From positions 4,025,001 through 4,089,000 of the forward strand of contig NZ_CP036132.1 of the NCBI RefSeq assembly GCF_018742245.1: a stretch of 64,000 nt of DNA, in the 5' to 3' direction. The notes beneath the pieces are model-generated. The model was not told the DNA's origin, searched no databases, and worked only from the letters and a program-made list of their open reading frames with translations. The stretch comes from Bacillus mycoides. GTDB lineage: Bacteria > Bacillota > Bacilli > Bacillales > Bacillaceae_G. A program made the position numbers and the translations under genes. Shown here in pieces: positions 39,541 through 48,051 of the stretch; the stretch's first letter is position 1, and each line of letters begins with the position of its first letter.

Positions 39541-39791
39541 TTATACGCGTTGAAAGAATCGCAGTAGTATCTTATATCCCTGTTTCAGAGAGCTAATGGT
39601 CGGTGGAAATTAGCACATATATAAGTACGAATTACAATTCTGGAGCTTCTTTTTCGTAGTGCTTTTATGCATGAAGGAAAAGACGGAGTTTTTCCGTTAT
39701 CATTAGTTGAGATGTAAGTACCTTTTCACTTACAAATAGGGTGGTACCGCGATTTTTTCGCCCCTATCGGATTTTCCGATAGGGGCTTTTT
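39541..39791 (+). promoter_or_regulatory. T-box riboswitch 2 (tyrosine specifier) with terminator
   Basis: A near copy of the first T-box. Specifier TAC lies at 39633-39635, T-box sequence AGGGTGGTACCGCG at 39738-39751, and terminator GCCCCTATCGGA/TCCGATAGGGGC plus T5 ends at 39791. No clear promoter lies between the two, so both act in series on one transcript. Confidence 0.92.
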
Positions 39792-39844
39792 CTATTTCTC
39801 ACACAAACAGTTGTTAAATAATTCCGAATCTTATGATAAGATTT

Positions 39845-39858
39845 TATAAGCGCTTACA
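39845..39858 (+). promoter_or_regulatory. Candidate cre site (CcpA) before phhA
   Basis: TATAAGCGCTTACA differs by one base from the perfect cre palindrome TGTAAGCGCTTACA. It lies between the second T-box and the phhA start. A possible weak promoter (TTGTTA at 39811, TATGAT at 39832) precedes it. Confidence 0.55.
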
Positions 39859-39929
39859 TTATTTAAGGGAGGTGGTGCAATCTATACGAACCGGTATTCA
39901 TTTTTATAGAAAACAAGGAGGATGTCTAA

Positions 39930-41684
39930 ATGACAAAGAAAACAGAAATTCCATCACATTTAAAACCATTCGTATCCACACAGCATTATGATCAATACAC
40001 ACCGGTGAATCACGCTGTTTGGCGTTACATTATGAAACAAAACCATAACTTCTTAAAAGATGTTGCTCATCCCGCCTATGTTAATGGACTACAATCATCT
40101 GGTATTAATATAGATGCGATTCCAAAAGTAGAAGAAATGAATGACTGTTTAGCACCAAGCGGCTGGGGCGCCGTAACGATTGACGGACTTATTCCCGGCG
40201 TAGCATTCTTTGATTTTCAGGGGCACGGATTACTACCAATCGCAACAGATATTCGTAAAGTAGAAAATATCGAGTATACACCAGCTCCTGATATCGTTCA
40301 TGAAGCAGCAGGACACGCACCGATTTTACTTGATTCTACATATGCAAAATATGTGAAGCGCTTTGGACAAATTGGAGCGAAAGCTTTCTCAACAAAAGAA
40401 GAACATGAGGCTTTTGAGGCTGTTCGTACATTAACGATCGTAAAAGAAAGCCCGACTTCTACACCTGAAGAAGTTGAAGTTGCTGAAAATGCTGTAATCG
40501 AAAAACAAAACTTAGTTTCCGGTTTATCAGAAGCAGAACAAATTTCACGTCTATTCTGGTGGACAGTGGAATACGGCTTAATCGGTAATATAGATGATCC
40601 AAAAATTTACGGTGCTGGTCTCCTTTCCTCTGTCGGTGAAAGTAAGCATTGCTTAACAGATGCTGTAAAGAAAGTTCCATTCTCAATTGAAGCTTGCACC
40701 GGGACAACTTATGACGTAACAAAAATGCAGCCACAGCTATTTGTTTGTGAATCATTTGAAGAGTTGACTGAGGCACTTGAGCAGTTCTCTACAACGATGG
40801 CATTTAAAACAGGTGGCACAGAAGGATTAGAAAAAGCAATCCGCTCCGAAAATCATGCTACAACTGAGCTAAGTAGTGGATTACAAATTACAGGTACATT
40901 TACAGAGACAATTAAAAATGATACTGGTGAAGTTATTTACACACGAACAAGCTCACCAACTGCATTAGCAATTCATAATAAACAACTAGCAAATCATTCT
41001 ACATCTGTGCACAGCGATGGATTCGGGACACCAATCGGATTACTAGATAGTGATATTGCATTAGAAAATTGTACAGAAGAACAATTACAATCATTAGGCA
41101 TTACAATTGGACATAGTGCAGAGTTTACTTTTGCAAGCGGCATTCATGTAAAAGGAACAGTAACAGACATTGTAAAGAATGATAAAAAAATTGCTCTTAT
41201 CTCCTTTATAAATTGTACAGTTACTCATAAAGATCGCTTATTATTTGATCCTTCATGGGGAGCATTTGATATGGCTGTCGGCTCACAAATCACTTCTGTA
41301 TTCCCAGGAGCGGCAGATGCGGCTGCATTTTTCCCGATGAATGAAGCAGTACAAGAAACTCCTGATCCACTTGTACTGAATGAGCTTGAACGTATGTATC
41401 AAACAGTTCGGGATATACGTAACGATAGTATTTTACACGATACTCATACTGATCAATTAATAGCTATTCAAGAAGTATTAAATAAATTTCATCCGAAAGA
41501 ATGGTTGCTTCGTCTTGAAATTTTAGAATTGCTTTTAGAACATAATAAAGGCCACGAAGCATCAGCGGCATTATTGCAACAACTTTCTACTTTCACAACT
41601 GACGAATCTGTAACACGTCTTATTAACAACGGTCTTGCGTTACTACAGGTAAAGGATGTGAAAAATGATGCTACGACTAACTAA
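39930..41684 (+). CDS. phhA: Phenylalanine 4-monooxygenase with long C-terminal extension
   Basis: A 584-residue protein. The N-terminal half is an aromatic amino acid hydroxylase: iron ligands His124 and His129 in HEAAGH and Glu214 in FWWTVEYGL. It converts phenylalanine to tyrosine using tetrahydropterin. Typical bacterial enzymes are about 260-300 residues; here some 300 extra residues follow (from about 285), first beta-rich ([18 protein letters not shown]) then helical. Their role is unknown. Expression depends on tyrosine via two T-boxes, fitting a tyrosine-producing enzyme. Confidence 0.92.
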   Translation: MTKKTEIPSHLKPFVSTQHYDQYTPVNHAVWRYIMKQNHNFLKDVAHPAYVNGLQSSGINIDAIPKVEEMNDCLAPSGWGAVTIDGLIPGVAFFDFQGHGLLPIATDIRKVENIEYTPAPDIVHEAAGHAPILLDSTYAKYVKRFGQIGAKAFSTKEEHEAFEAVRTLTIVKESPTSTPEEVEVAENAVIEKQNLVSGLSEAEQISRLFWWTVEYGLIGNIDDPKIYGAGLLSSVGESKHCLTDAVKKVPFSIEACTGTTYDVTKMQPQLFVCESFEELTEALEQFSTTMAFKTGGTEGLEKAIRSENHATTELSSGLQITGTFTETIKNDTGEVIYTRTSSPTALAIHNKQLANHSTSVHSDGFGTPIGLLDSDIALENCTEEQLQSLGITIGHSAEFTFASGIHVKGTVTDIVKNDKKIALISFINCTVTHKDRLLFDPSWGAFDMAVGSQITSVFPGAADAAAFFPMNEAVQETPDPLVLNELERMYQTVRDIRNDSILHDTHTDQLIAIQEVLNKFHPKEWLLRLEILELLLEHNKGHEASAALLQQLSTFTTDESVTRLINNGLALLQVKDVKNDATTN

Positions 41685-41979
41685 TGAAGAGGTACAAGAA
41701 GAATTAGTTAAGCTGGATAAATGGACAGTGAAAGATGAAAAATGGATTGAAAGAAAATATATGTTTTCCGACTACTTAAAAGGAGTCGAATTTGTCTCTG
41801 AAGCCGCCAAACTATCAGAAGAACATAATCACCATCCATTTATCCTTATCCAGTATAAAGCAGTCATTATTACTTTGTCATCATGGAATGCAAAGGGTTT
41901 AACCAAACTAGATTTTGACCTTGCAAAGCAATTTGATGAACTGTTTTTACAAAATGAAAAAGCGATTATAAGAAAGTAA
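41665..41979 (+). CDS. phhB: Pterin-4a-carbinolamine dehydratase
   Basis: A 104-residue enzyme regenerating the pterin cofactor after phenylalanine hydroxylation. The active-site signature is EEHNHHPFI, with [24 protein letters not shown] downstream. It overlaps the end of phhA by 20 bp in another frame with AAGGA upstream, so the two are translated together. Confidence 0.94.
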   Translation: MMLRLTNEEVQEELVKLDKWTVKDEKWIERKYMFSDYLKGVEFVSEAAKLSEEHNHHPFILIQYKAVIITLSSWNAKGLTKLDFDLAKQFDELFLQNEKAIIRK

Positions 41980-41980
41980 A

Positions 41981-42007
41981 AAAGAGAAGCCTTTAATTAG
42001 GCTTCTC
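41981..42007. terminator. Bidirectional terminator phhB/catE
   Basis: GAGAAGCCT/AGGCTTCTC with a 6-nt loop, A run before and T-rich sequence after. The stem overlaps the stop of the convergent catE. Confidence 0.8.
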
Positions 42008-42854
42008 CTTTTACTTTAAAATGTATACCATGTCCAAACGGATCCTTGGCCTGTAATATTCCATCTTTGTACGTAGCAACTACGCCAATATATTTTAAGC
42101 TTTCACATACTTGCTCTTTTTGTTTTTCATCCGCTAGTACAATTGTGAAATATTTCAAGCCAACGGAATTTGGCATTTGTGGTGGTATCCCTTCACCTTG
42201 CCACGTATTTAAACCGATATGATGATGATAACCACCTGCGGATACGAACAACGCTCCATTATGAGCTGGGATTGTTACTTCAAAGCCAAGACCATCAACG
42301 TAGAAACGTTTCGCTTCTTCTAAGTCAGCTACATGTAAATGAATATGCCCCATCACAGTAGCAGCCGGGAACCCATTCCATGCACTTCCTTGCTGCAATA
42401 ATTCTTCACCGGCTAATGGGTTACTAACAAATGGTAGCTCTCCATTCTCATCACGCCAAACTTCTTTTTGGCGATCATGATAAATTTCAATCCCGTTTCC
42501 ATCTGGATCAGCTAAATAAAGAGCTTCACTAAAGTAATGATCGGCTCCACCGTGCAGTGGATATACCATCTCTACAAGATGACGAAGAATGTTCGCTAAG
42601 TCCTGTCTGGTTGGTAATAAAATTGCGTAATGATATAACCCTGTTCTCCCTCTTTGCTTTGGTAAAGCTTCTTTCTTTTCTTCAATGATAAGGAGTGGTT
42701 CTTCATTTTCATTCCCAAATGTAACGACTGTTTTCTCTTCTTTTAGCACTTTCATACTTAATACTTCTGTATAAAACTCTAGTGATTTCTTTATATTTGA
42801 TACGTATAGATGAACAACACCAAGTGTTGTTTCGGGATGAAGTTGAAAGCTCAT
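41997..42854 (-). CDS. catE: Catechol-2,3-dioxygenase-like VOC protein CatE
   Basis: A 285-residue protein of two vicinal-oxygen-chelate domains. Metal ligands are probably the His of GHIHLHVADLEEAKRFY, the His of HHHIGLNTW and a Glu near the C-terminus. The length and the partner gene match B. subtilis CatE (YfiE). It opens catechol rings and protects against catechol and quinone stress. Second gene of a catD-catE operon (21 bp gap). Confidence 0.85.
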   Translation of the reverse strand: MSFQLHPETTLGVVHLYVSNIKKSLEFYTEVLSMKVLKEEKTVVTFGNENEEPLLIIEEKKEALPKQRGRTGLYHYAILLPTRQDLANILRHLVEMVYPLHGGADHYFSEALYLADPDGNGIEIYHDRQKEVWRDENGELPFVSNPLAGEELLQQGSAWNGFPAATVMGHIHLHVADLEEAKRFYVDGLGFEVTIPAHNGALFVSAGGYHHHIGLNTWQGEGIPPQMPNSVGLKYFTIVLADEKQKEQVCESLKYIGVVATYKDGILQAKDPFGHGIHFKVKGEA

Positions 42855-42875
42855 CTTGTTATACCCCCATTTAAA

Positions 42876-43280
42876 TTAGTTCTTCTTTGACATTTTCTCT
42901 TTTAAGAAATTATCTACAAAACCATCAGCTTTCGCAATAAATAAATAAGCACCCATTGCTAATAATGCAAGTTCTAATTCGAAGCCAGGATTTTTCCCAT
43001 CTCCTAATAAACCAGCTGACCATTTCACTTTTACAATTGCTCCAACCATAACAAGTGCAAATAATAATCCAATATATCTTACACCTAAACCTAGAATTAA
43101 CAATAGACCTCCAACTAATTCAACTGTTGCTACACCGTATGCAAGTCCTCCTGGTAAACCAATGCTTGTGAACCACCCTGCAATATTGTCAATTCCTGAT
43201 TGGAATTTTGTTAAACCGTGCATAAAGAATGTTACCCCTAACACGATACGAATAATTAAGTTACCAATATGTTGATTCAT
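42876..43280 (-). CDS. catD: DoxX-family membrane protein CatD
   Basis: A 134-residue protein with about four membrane segments and DoxX signatures (GVTFFMHGLTKFQSGIDN, GLPGGLAYGVATVELVGGLLLILG). It matches B. subtilis CatD (YfiD) in size and in its coupling to catE. Promoter and operator lie immediately upstream. Confidence 0.82.
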   Translation of the reverse strand: MNQHIGNLIIRIVLGVTFFMHGLTKFQSGIDNIAGWFTSIGLPGGLAYGVATVELVGGLLLILGLGVRYIGLLFALVMVGAIVKVKWSAGLLGDGKNPGFELELALLAMGAYLFIAKADGFVDNFLKEKMSKKN

Positions 43281-43298
43281 TTCTTTCTCTCCTTTATT

Positions 43299-43315
43299 GT
43301 TTTGTTATACAAAAC
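43299..43315. promoter_or_regulatory. Operator-like palindrome in the catD leader
   Basis: GTTTTGT-TAT-ACAAAAC is a perfect 7-3-7 palindrome between the catD promoter and its ribosome site. It could bind a DUF24/MarR-type regulator or the divergent XRE-cupin protein. Confidence 0.5.
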
Positions 43316-43335
43316 TTTTATTTACATTACAAAAC

Positions 43336-43367
43336 ATACACTATTTTTTTTTATTCGTCAATTCATT
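43336..43367 (-). promoter_or_regulatory. catDE promoter
   Basis: On the minus strand TTGACG, a 17-nt A-rich spacer, then TATGTT. The palindrome at 43299-43315 lies about 20 bp downstream, where a repressor would block transcription. End positions are approximate. Confidence 0.5.
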
Positions 43368-43436
43368 TTCAGTGGGAAAATATATATTTTTTTTGCTATG
43401 ATACAAATAGTTGTTTACAAAAAGGAGCTTGATTTT

Positions 43437-43982
43437 ATGAATATTGGTTCTGCGATTCGTGAAATTCGTCAACGTAAAGGCATAACAATTGCACAAATTT
43501 GTGAAGGGACAGGTCTTTCTAAAGGTTTTATGAGTCAGGTTGAAAATAATAAAACATCACCATCTATCTCAACTTTAGAAACAATCTCCATTTTTTTAAA
43601 TGTTCCCCTTCCTTATTTACTGTTAGAACAAAAGGATCGAATGAAAATTATAAAAAAAGAAGAACGGAAATACAGCGTATACGGTAAAGATGAACAAAGA
43701 ATTGAGCATGTTGCTGAGCAAGGTGGTCTCCGCCTATCTTTAGTAGAAATTTCTGCCGGATTCCCGAAAGAAAACTCACCAAATGCTCATGAAGGCGAAG
43801 AGTGTCATCTTGTATTACGCGGAAAACTGGAAGTTCAACATGGTGAAGATATTGCAATTGTAGAAGAAGGTGATTCTTTCTCCTGGAATGCGTGCGTTCC
43901 CCATATTGTTCGTAATATAGGTGAAGAATCTGCGTTATTACTTATCTCTAGTCATGCTGAAAATCGAAAACGAGTTTACTAA
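43437..43982 (+). CDS. XRE-family regulator with cupin domain
   Basis: A 181-residue protein. The N-terminal XRE helix-turn-helix (1-60, RQRKGITIAQICEGTGLSKGFMSQVENNKTSPSI split by turns) is followed by a C-terminal small cupin (about 105-175, PNAHEGEECHLVLRGKLEV). Such regulators sense small ligands. The ATG at 43437 follows AAAGGAG; the 56 codons open upstream are AT-rich non-coding. It is divergent from catDE and may regulate it (inference). MarR/DUF24 proteins do this in B. subtilis. Confidence 0.88.
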   Translation: MNIGSAIREIRQRKGITIAQICEGTGLSKGFMSQVENNKTSPSISTLETISIFLNVPLPYLLLEQKDRMKIIKKEERKYSVYGKDEQRIEHVAEQGGLRLSLVEISAGFPKENSPNAHEGEECHLVLRGKLEVQHGEDIAIVEEGDSFSWNACVPHIVRNIGEESALLLISSHAENRKRVY

Positions 43983-43987
43983 TTGAT

Positions 43988-44023
43988 AAAAAAGAAGCCT
44001 GTTTCATAACAGGCTTCTTTTTT
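43988..44023. terminator. Bidirectional terminator
   Basis: AAAGAAGCCTGTT/AACAGGCTTCTTT with a 4-nt loop and A3/T3 extensions between the convergent XRE-cupin and MaoC genes. Confidence 0.88.
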
Positions 44024-44399
44024 ATTCCCTTATAATTCCATAACTCGTCCCAACTAGTACAGTCTTTTCATGTTGATTGCGATAAACGGACTCAATTGAA
44101 ACTTTTTTATATCCTTCCATTTGCTCAATATTTGTTAATGTTAATTCACAAGTAATCGTATCACCTGTAAAAACTGGCCTAATAAATTCACTTACTAATT
44201 CCCTCGCTATGTAATGTAACTCTTCTCCTACTTTCGTACCAATGCTGGCAGTCAATAGACCATGAACCATTAATTGTCCATTCTCATCATATTCCATATG
44301 ATGTCTACCTTTATCGCCTGTAATATTTGCAAATTCAAAAACTTCTTCCTCGGTAAACCTTCTTTCATATTTAAATACATCCCCAACTTTTACATTCAT
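44022..44399 (-). CDS. MaoC-like hotdog dehydratase
   Basis: A 125-residue single-hotdog protein with the hydratase-2 pattern ITGDKGRHHMEYD and LMVHGLLTASIGTKVG. Usual members hydrate enoyl-CoA esters; the usual Asp...His active pair is partly changed (GDKGRHH). Substrate unknown. Single gene. Confidence 0.78.
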   Translation of the reverse strand: MNVKVGDVFKYERRFTEEEVFEFANITGDKGRHHMEYDENGQLMVHGLLTASIGTKVGEELHYIARELVSEFIRPVFTGDTITCELTLTNIEQMEGYKKVSIESVYRNQHEKTVLVGTSYGIIRE

Positions 44400-44510
44400 T
44401 TTTATCCCCCGTTTAATAAACTGAATTTTCTTTTATTTTATCACAAAATAAGTCTCAGTTCAGTTTATATTATTAAAATAGCGATCCTTTTTCTTCACTA
44501 CCTTATAATT

Positions 44511-44969
44511 TTATCGATGCCCATCCTTTTTTGCCACTTGATACCCATAATACGCACATGTTCCATTTCTTGATAACTCTCTTACTTCAAAACCACAGCT
44601 TCTATAAAAATCAAAATTGTTAGCGGATGTATGCGCAAACCAATCGCCATGCGGAAGCTTTTGTAAACAAAGAGCTACAAGTTTCTTACCTAACCCTTTT
44701 CCCCTATACTCACACTTCACAACTAAATTTACTATGTTAGCAACCATGATTTGATCAGAAATCACTCTAACCATCGCGACCATTTCTTCTTCATCCCAAA
44801 TTGTGAAAGCCCATGTGGAATTTTCAAATGCTATCGAAAATTTTTCAATTTGCCAAGAAGGGATATTATCATTACTCCAACCGGCATCTTCAAATAAAGT
44901 TTTAATTGCATATGCTGGTACACCGTTCGTTCCCTCACGAATAATAAGTCCATTATGGTAAATATACAT
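44511..44969 (-). CDS. GNAT-family N-acetyltransferase
   Basis: A 152-residue GNAT protein with acetyl-CoA loop VVKCEYRGKGLGKKLVALC (about 88-106) and the final beta strand FYRSCGFEVRELSRNG. Substrate unknown; not obviously linked to neighbours. Confidence 0.85.
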   Translation of the reverse strand: MYIYHNGLIIREGTNGVPAYAIKTLFEDAGWSNDNIPSWQIEKFSIAFENSTWAFTIWDEEEMVAMVRVISDQIMVANIVNLVVKCEYRGKGLGKKLVALCLQKLPHGDWFAHTSANNFDFYRSCGFEVRELSRNGTCAYYGYQVAKKDGHR

Positions 44970-45025
44970 GTAATCCCCCCTTTATTTTTATATACCATTC
45001 TCCAAAAAATGCAATTCACCTTTTT

Positions 45026-45553
45026 TCATCCAACCCGCTTAATGGAATAAACGAGAACATCCATCTCATGAAATGAAGTTGTTTTCTCATAACTAAGCCC
45101 TGTTTTTCTAGCAACAAATATTGAAGCTGGGTGGTTCGGATTAATAAGTGAAATTAATTTATTCATTTGTAATGCTTGAAAACCATAGTCTCGAAATGCC
45201 GCCGCAGCCTCTTTCGCATACCCTTTCCCCCAATACTTAGGAAGTAACCAATAGCCAATCTCAATTTCCTCTTTTCCATCTACCTTCTGCTTGACAAGTC
45301 CTGCATGACCAATTCGTATCCCTGTTTCCTTTTCAATCATTACAAATAAACCGAGACCGTTTTTATAATTTGGAAGTACCCTCTCCTCCAAACTTTTTTT
45401 ACATTGCATAAATGTTTTTAACATTCCATTTCCAATATAGCGCATTACCTTCTCATCCCCCCATAAAGAAGCATAAAACGGTAAATCATCCATTGTATAT
45501 TTGCGAAATTGTAAACGATCTGTATGAAACACTCTTTTATTCACTCCCATCAT
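45026..45553 (-). CDS. RimJ/RimL-type GNAT acetyltransferase
   Basis: A 175-residue protein of the ribosomal-protein-acetyltransferase-like subgroup, with TDRLQFRKYTMDDLPFYASL at the N-terminus and YWLLPKYWGKGYAKEAAAAF as the acetyl-CoA motif. The ATG at 45553 is 6 nt after GAGG; the ATG four codons upstream overlaps that site. Substrate unknown. Confidence 0.83.
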   Translation of the reverse strand: MMGVNKRVFHTDRLQFRKYTMDDLPFYASLWGDEKVMRYIGNGMLKTFMQCKKSLEERVLPNYKNGLGLFVMIEKETGIRIGHAGLVKQKVDGKEEIEIGYWLLPKYWGKGYAKEAAAAFRDYGFQALQMNKLISLINPNHPASIFVARKTGLSYEKTTSFHEMDVLVYSIKRVG

Positions 45554-45665
45554 TTTGAACCTCATTACATAACTATATATTTCAAACTACTTAAATGTTA
45601 AATAATTTTTATCAAGACGCCACTGAAAAGAAAGAAAATTCAGTCTTACAAAAATGTATTATATC

Positions 45666-45699
45666 AAAAAAAAGCAGTAGACAAAAGAGTGTCTACTGC
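45666..45699 (-). terminator. Terminator-like hairpin
   Basis: GCAGTAGACA/TGTCTACTGC (45674-45699) with a 6-nt loop. A run of U follows on the minus strand. It probably ends the siderophore/ankyrin operon. Confidence 0.72.
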
Positions 45700-45744
45700 A
45701 TCCATATCATAACTAGTATTAAGAAAACTACAATTGAGGGGGTG

Positions 45745-45845
45745 TAGGATTTTCATATATACTAGATACTTATCCCGTTCTAACGGGCGGTAAACCTTCC
45801 AATCTTTTGAGTGGAAAGTTTACCGCACATAAGAACTTTGCGGTC
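45745..45845. repeat. Hairpin region resembling a dispersed B. cereus group repeat
   Basis: GCGGTAAAC (45787-45795) pairs with GTTTACCGC (45818-45826), extended by TTCCA/TGGAA with a bulge. It is flanked by CCCGTT...AACGGG and GCGGTC. The pattern reminds me of the bcr-type palindromic repeats scattered in B. cereus group genomes, but I cannot confirm it. The rest of 45566-45846 holds only the preceding terminator. Confidence 0.4.
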
Positions 45846-45846
45846 A

Positions 45847-46242
45847 TTAAGAAAGCACTGTTAAGTATTCAAATACACGCTGAGCTTTTTCTCCACCCAT
45901 TCGTGCATGTTGAAGTAGCGAAATGCCATGCGGGCCAGGTGCAAATAATGCTTCTGGTTGTACTACTAAAATAGCTTGTACGACTTCAAGTTCACCAAGC
46001 ATAGCCGCTGCAAAAATATCCATCCGAGCGCCCTTTGCCGGTAAATAAAGTGCAATATCTTTACGTCCTACATGGGCCGCTGCTCCTAAGGCACTTTCCC
46101 AATCTGAGCCGCCCCAATTATAAGAGGCATGAAGTAAGCTTGGCGATTCTGCCAATAGTTCCTGTACTTTTTCTAAATCTCCGTGAGCTGCCATAACAAA
46201 TTCTCTTACTAATTCAATGGTAATACGTTCTTCTGTTTGCAT
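45847..46242 (-). CDS. Ankyrin-repeat protein
   Basis: A 131-residue protein built of about three ankyrin-like repeats (DLEKVQELLAESPSLLHASYNWGG, ESALGAAAHVGRKDIALYL, AAMLGELEVVQAILVVQPEAL-type helices). Likely a protein-binding module. Its ATG, after AAGGAG, lies 34 bp inside the end of the ABC ATPase gene, so it is the last gene of the iron-uptake operon. A role there is unknown. Confidence 0.8.
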   Translation of the reverse strand: MQTEERITIELVREFVMAAHGDLEKVQELLAESPSLLHASYNWGGSDWESALGAAAHVGRKDIALYLPAKGARMDIFAAAMLGELEVVQAILVVQPEALFAPGPHGISLLQHARMGGEKAQRVFEYLTVLS

Positions 46243-47027
46243 CGCTCTGCTCCTTTTTTAGAAATTCGTTTCGGTGTAAAAAATGGCTTGTCGCTTCCTT
46301 GAAAAATATCTACTTCTATGCCAAATACATGTTGAAACATTTGTTGACATAATACTTCTTCTGGTACACCGTCATACTGAATCTCTCCTCGCTTTAATAC
46401 GAGTAAACGATCACTATATTGAGCCGCTTGGTTAATGTCATGTAAGACCATTATAATTGTCATACCAAACTCCTCGTTTAATCGTTTCACAAGTTCCATT
46501 ACTTCCAACTGGTGAACGATATCCAAAAAGGTTGTTGGTTCATCTAATAATAAGACATTTGTACGTTGTGCTAGCGTCATCGCAATCCAAGCACGTTGTC
46601 TTTCTCCTCCTGATAAGGATTGTAAAAGACGATATTCATACCCTTCAAGATTTGTAACAGACAATGCCCAATCAACAATTTCTTCATCTTCTTTGTTTAA
46701 GCGACTACTCCATGATTTATGAGGACCTCTTCCGAACTCTATTAGTTCTTTCACTGTTAAATCTAATTGATGATCATGCATTTGTGGTAACATCGCTAAT
46801 TGCTTCGCTACATCCGCACTCTTCATCGTATGAATATTTGTCCCATCTAAAATGATATCTCCTTCGCTTTGTTTAAGTAGCCGTGCTATTAAACGCAGCA
46901 AAGTAGATTTCCCGGATCCATTCGGACCGATTAAACTAACGATTTCTCCAGCTTTAATATGTACATTCATATTTTGCATTTGAAATCTTTCAGAATGTGC
47001 GTAAAACACTTTGTTAACGGAAATCAC
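46209..47027 (-). CDS. Siderophore-type ABC transporter, ATP-binding protein (FecE/FhuC family)
   Basis: A 272-residue ATPase with Walker A GPNGSGKST (about 34-42), signature LSGGERQRA, Walker B VLLLDEPTT and the switch His in VLHDIN. It powers uptake of an iron chelate or related ligand through the permease just upstream, which it overlaps by 14 bp. Confidence 0.92.
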   Translation of the reverse strand: MISVNKVFYAHSERFQMQNMNVHIKAGEIVSLIGPNGSGKSTLLRLIARLLKQSEGDIILDGTNIHTMKSADVAKQLAMLPQMHDHQLDLTVKELIEFGRGPHKSWSSRLNKEDEEIVDWALSVTNLEGYEYRLLQSLSGGERQRAWIAMTLAQRTNVLLLDEPTTFLDIVHQLEVMELVKRLNEEFGMTIIMVLHDINQAAQYSDRLLVLKRGEIQYDGVPEEVLCQQMFQHVFGIEVDIFQGSDKPFFTPKRISKKGAERCKQKNVLPLN

Positions 47028-48051
47028 GTTGTTTTCCTCCTCTATGAATTAAATATAAGAAGAACGGACCACCTAAGAAGGACAATAAAATACCAACAGG
47101 CAATTCGATTGGATCGAACCAACTTCGAGCTATCGCATCCGCGAAAACAAGTAATATCCCTCCGCCAAGGCATGATAATGGCAGTAAATATTTATAGTCA
47201 TTTCCAACTAATAAACGTAACATATGCGGTACAACAAGACCTACAAATCCAATTAGACCAGAAACACTAACCGCAATTCCAGCTAACATTGTACTTACTA
47301 CTATTAAATAAAACCGACTTCTTTCCACGTTATGCCCTAATAATTTCGCCATTTCATCCCCAAGCATTAATACTCGAATGTGTTTAATACCGAAGAAAGC
47401 TAATACAATAGCGAATATTGCATAGTAAATAATCATATTTAAATGTGCCCAGCTCACACCACCAATACCGCCAGCTAACCACGGTAACACGGATTGTACT
47501 TTGTCACTATGTAATAACATTAATGCTGACGTTGCTGCACCAATTAATGCATTGATTGACACACCTACTAAGACGATTCTTGAAGGCGGTGCCCCTTTTT
47601 GCCATGATAAAGCATAAATGACCATCGCTGTTATGAAAGCTCCTAAAAACGCTCCTAGCGGTAAAAAAGCCATGTGCTGAGGAAATAGAATCATAATTAC
47701 AATTGCTACAAGACCCGCTCCAGATGAAACCCCGATAATTCCAGGGTCTGCAAGAGGGTTTCTCATAACCCCTTGCAGTAATGCTCCAGATGTAGCTAAA
47801 CACGTTCCTACTATAAACCCAACGAGCACTCTCGGTATGCGAAGATCCCATACAATCCGATGAACTGTCGAACTTTCATCTTGTATCCCTGTTAGAATGT
47901 CTCGTAAAGAAAAAGATAAACTTCCTGCGAAAAGACCGTAAAAAAGACTTAGGAATGTTAATACGACTAAAGTAACTGCTATTATCCATCTTTTCTTTGC
48001 AAAAGGATGTTCCTTTTCTCTTACTATTTCACTACTCTCCATACTTATCAT
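47014..48051 (-). CDS. Siderophore-type ABC transporter permease (FecCD family)
   Basis: A 345-residue polytopic permease with FecCD features: DLRIPRVLVGFIVGTCLATSG near 70, NPLADPGIIGVSSGAG, and SGLIGFVGLVVPHMLRLLVG as the ATPase-coupling helix. A single permease gene implies a homodimeric channel. Its ATG overlaps the end of the binding-protein gene by 4 bp. Confidence 0.93.
   Translation of the reverse strand: MISMESSEIVREKEHPFAKKRWIIAVTLVVLTFLSLFYGLFAGSLSFSLRDILTGIQDESSTVHRIVWDLRIPRVLVGFIVGTCLATSGALLQGVMRNPLADPGIIGVSSGAGLVAIVIMILFPQHMAFLPLGAFLGAFITAMVIYALSWQKGAPPSRIVLVGVSINALIGAATSALMLLHSDKVQSVLPWLAGGIGGVSWAHLNMIIYYAIFAIVLAFFGIKHIRVLMLGDEMAKLLGHNVERSRFYLIVVSTMLAGIAVSVSGLIGFVGLVVPHMLRLLVGNDYKYLLPLSCLGGGILLVFADAIARSWFDPIELPVGILLSFLGGPFFLYLIHRGGKQRDFR

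Noticed and set aside
39870..39929. Possible leader ORF (GTG after GGGAGGTG) before phhA
   Set aside because: The GTG abuts the ribosome site and its frame runs out of phase far into phhA. The T-box explains the leader better.
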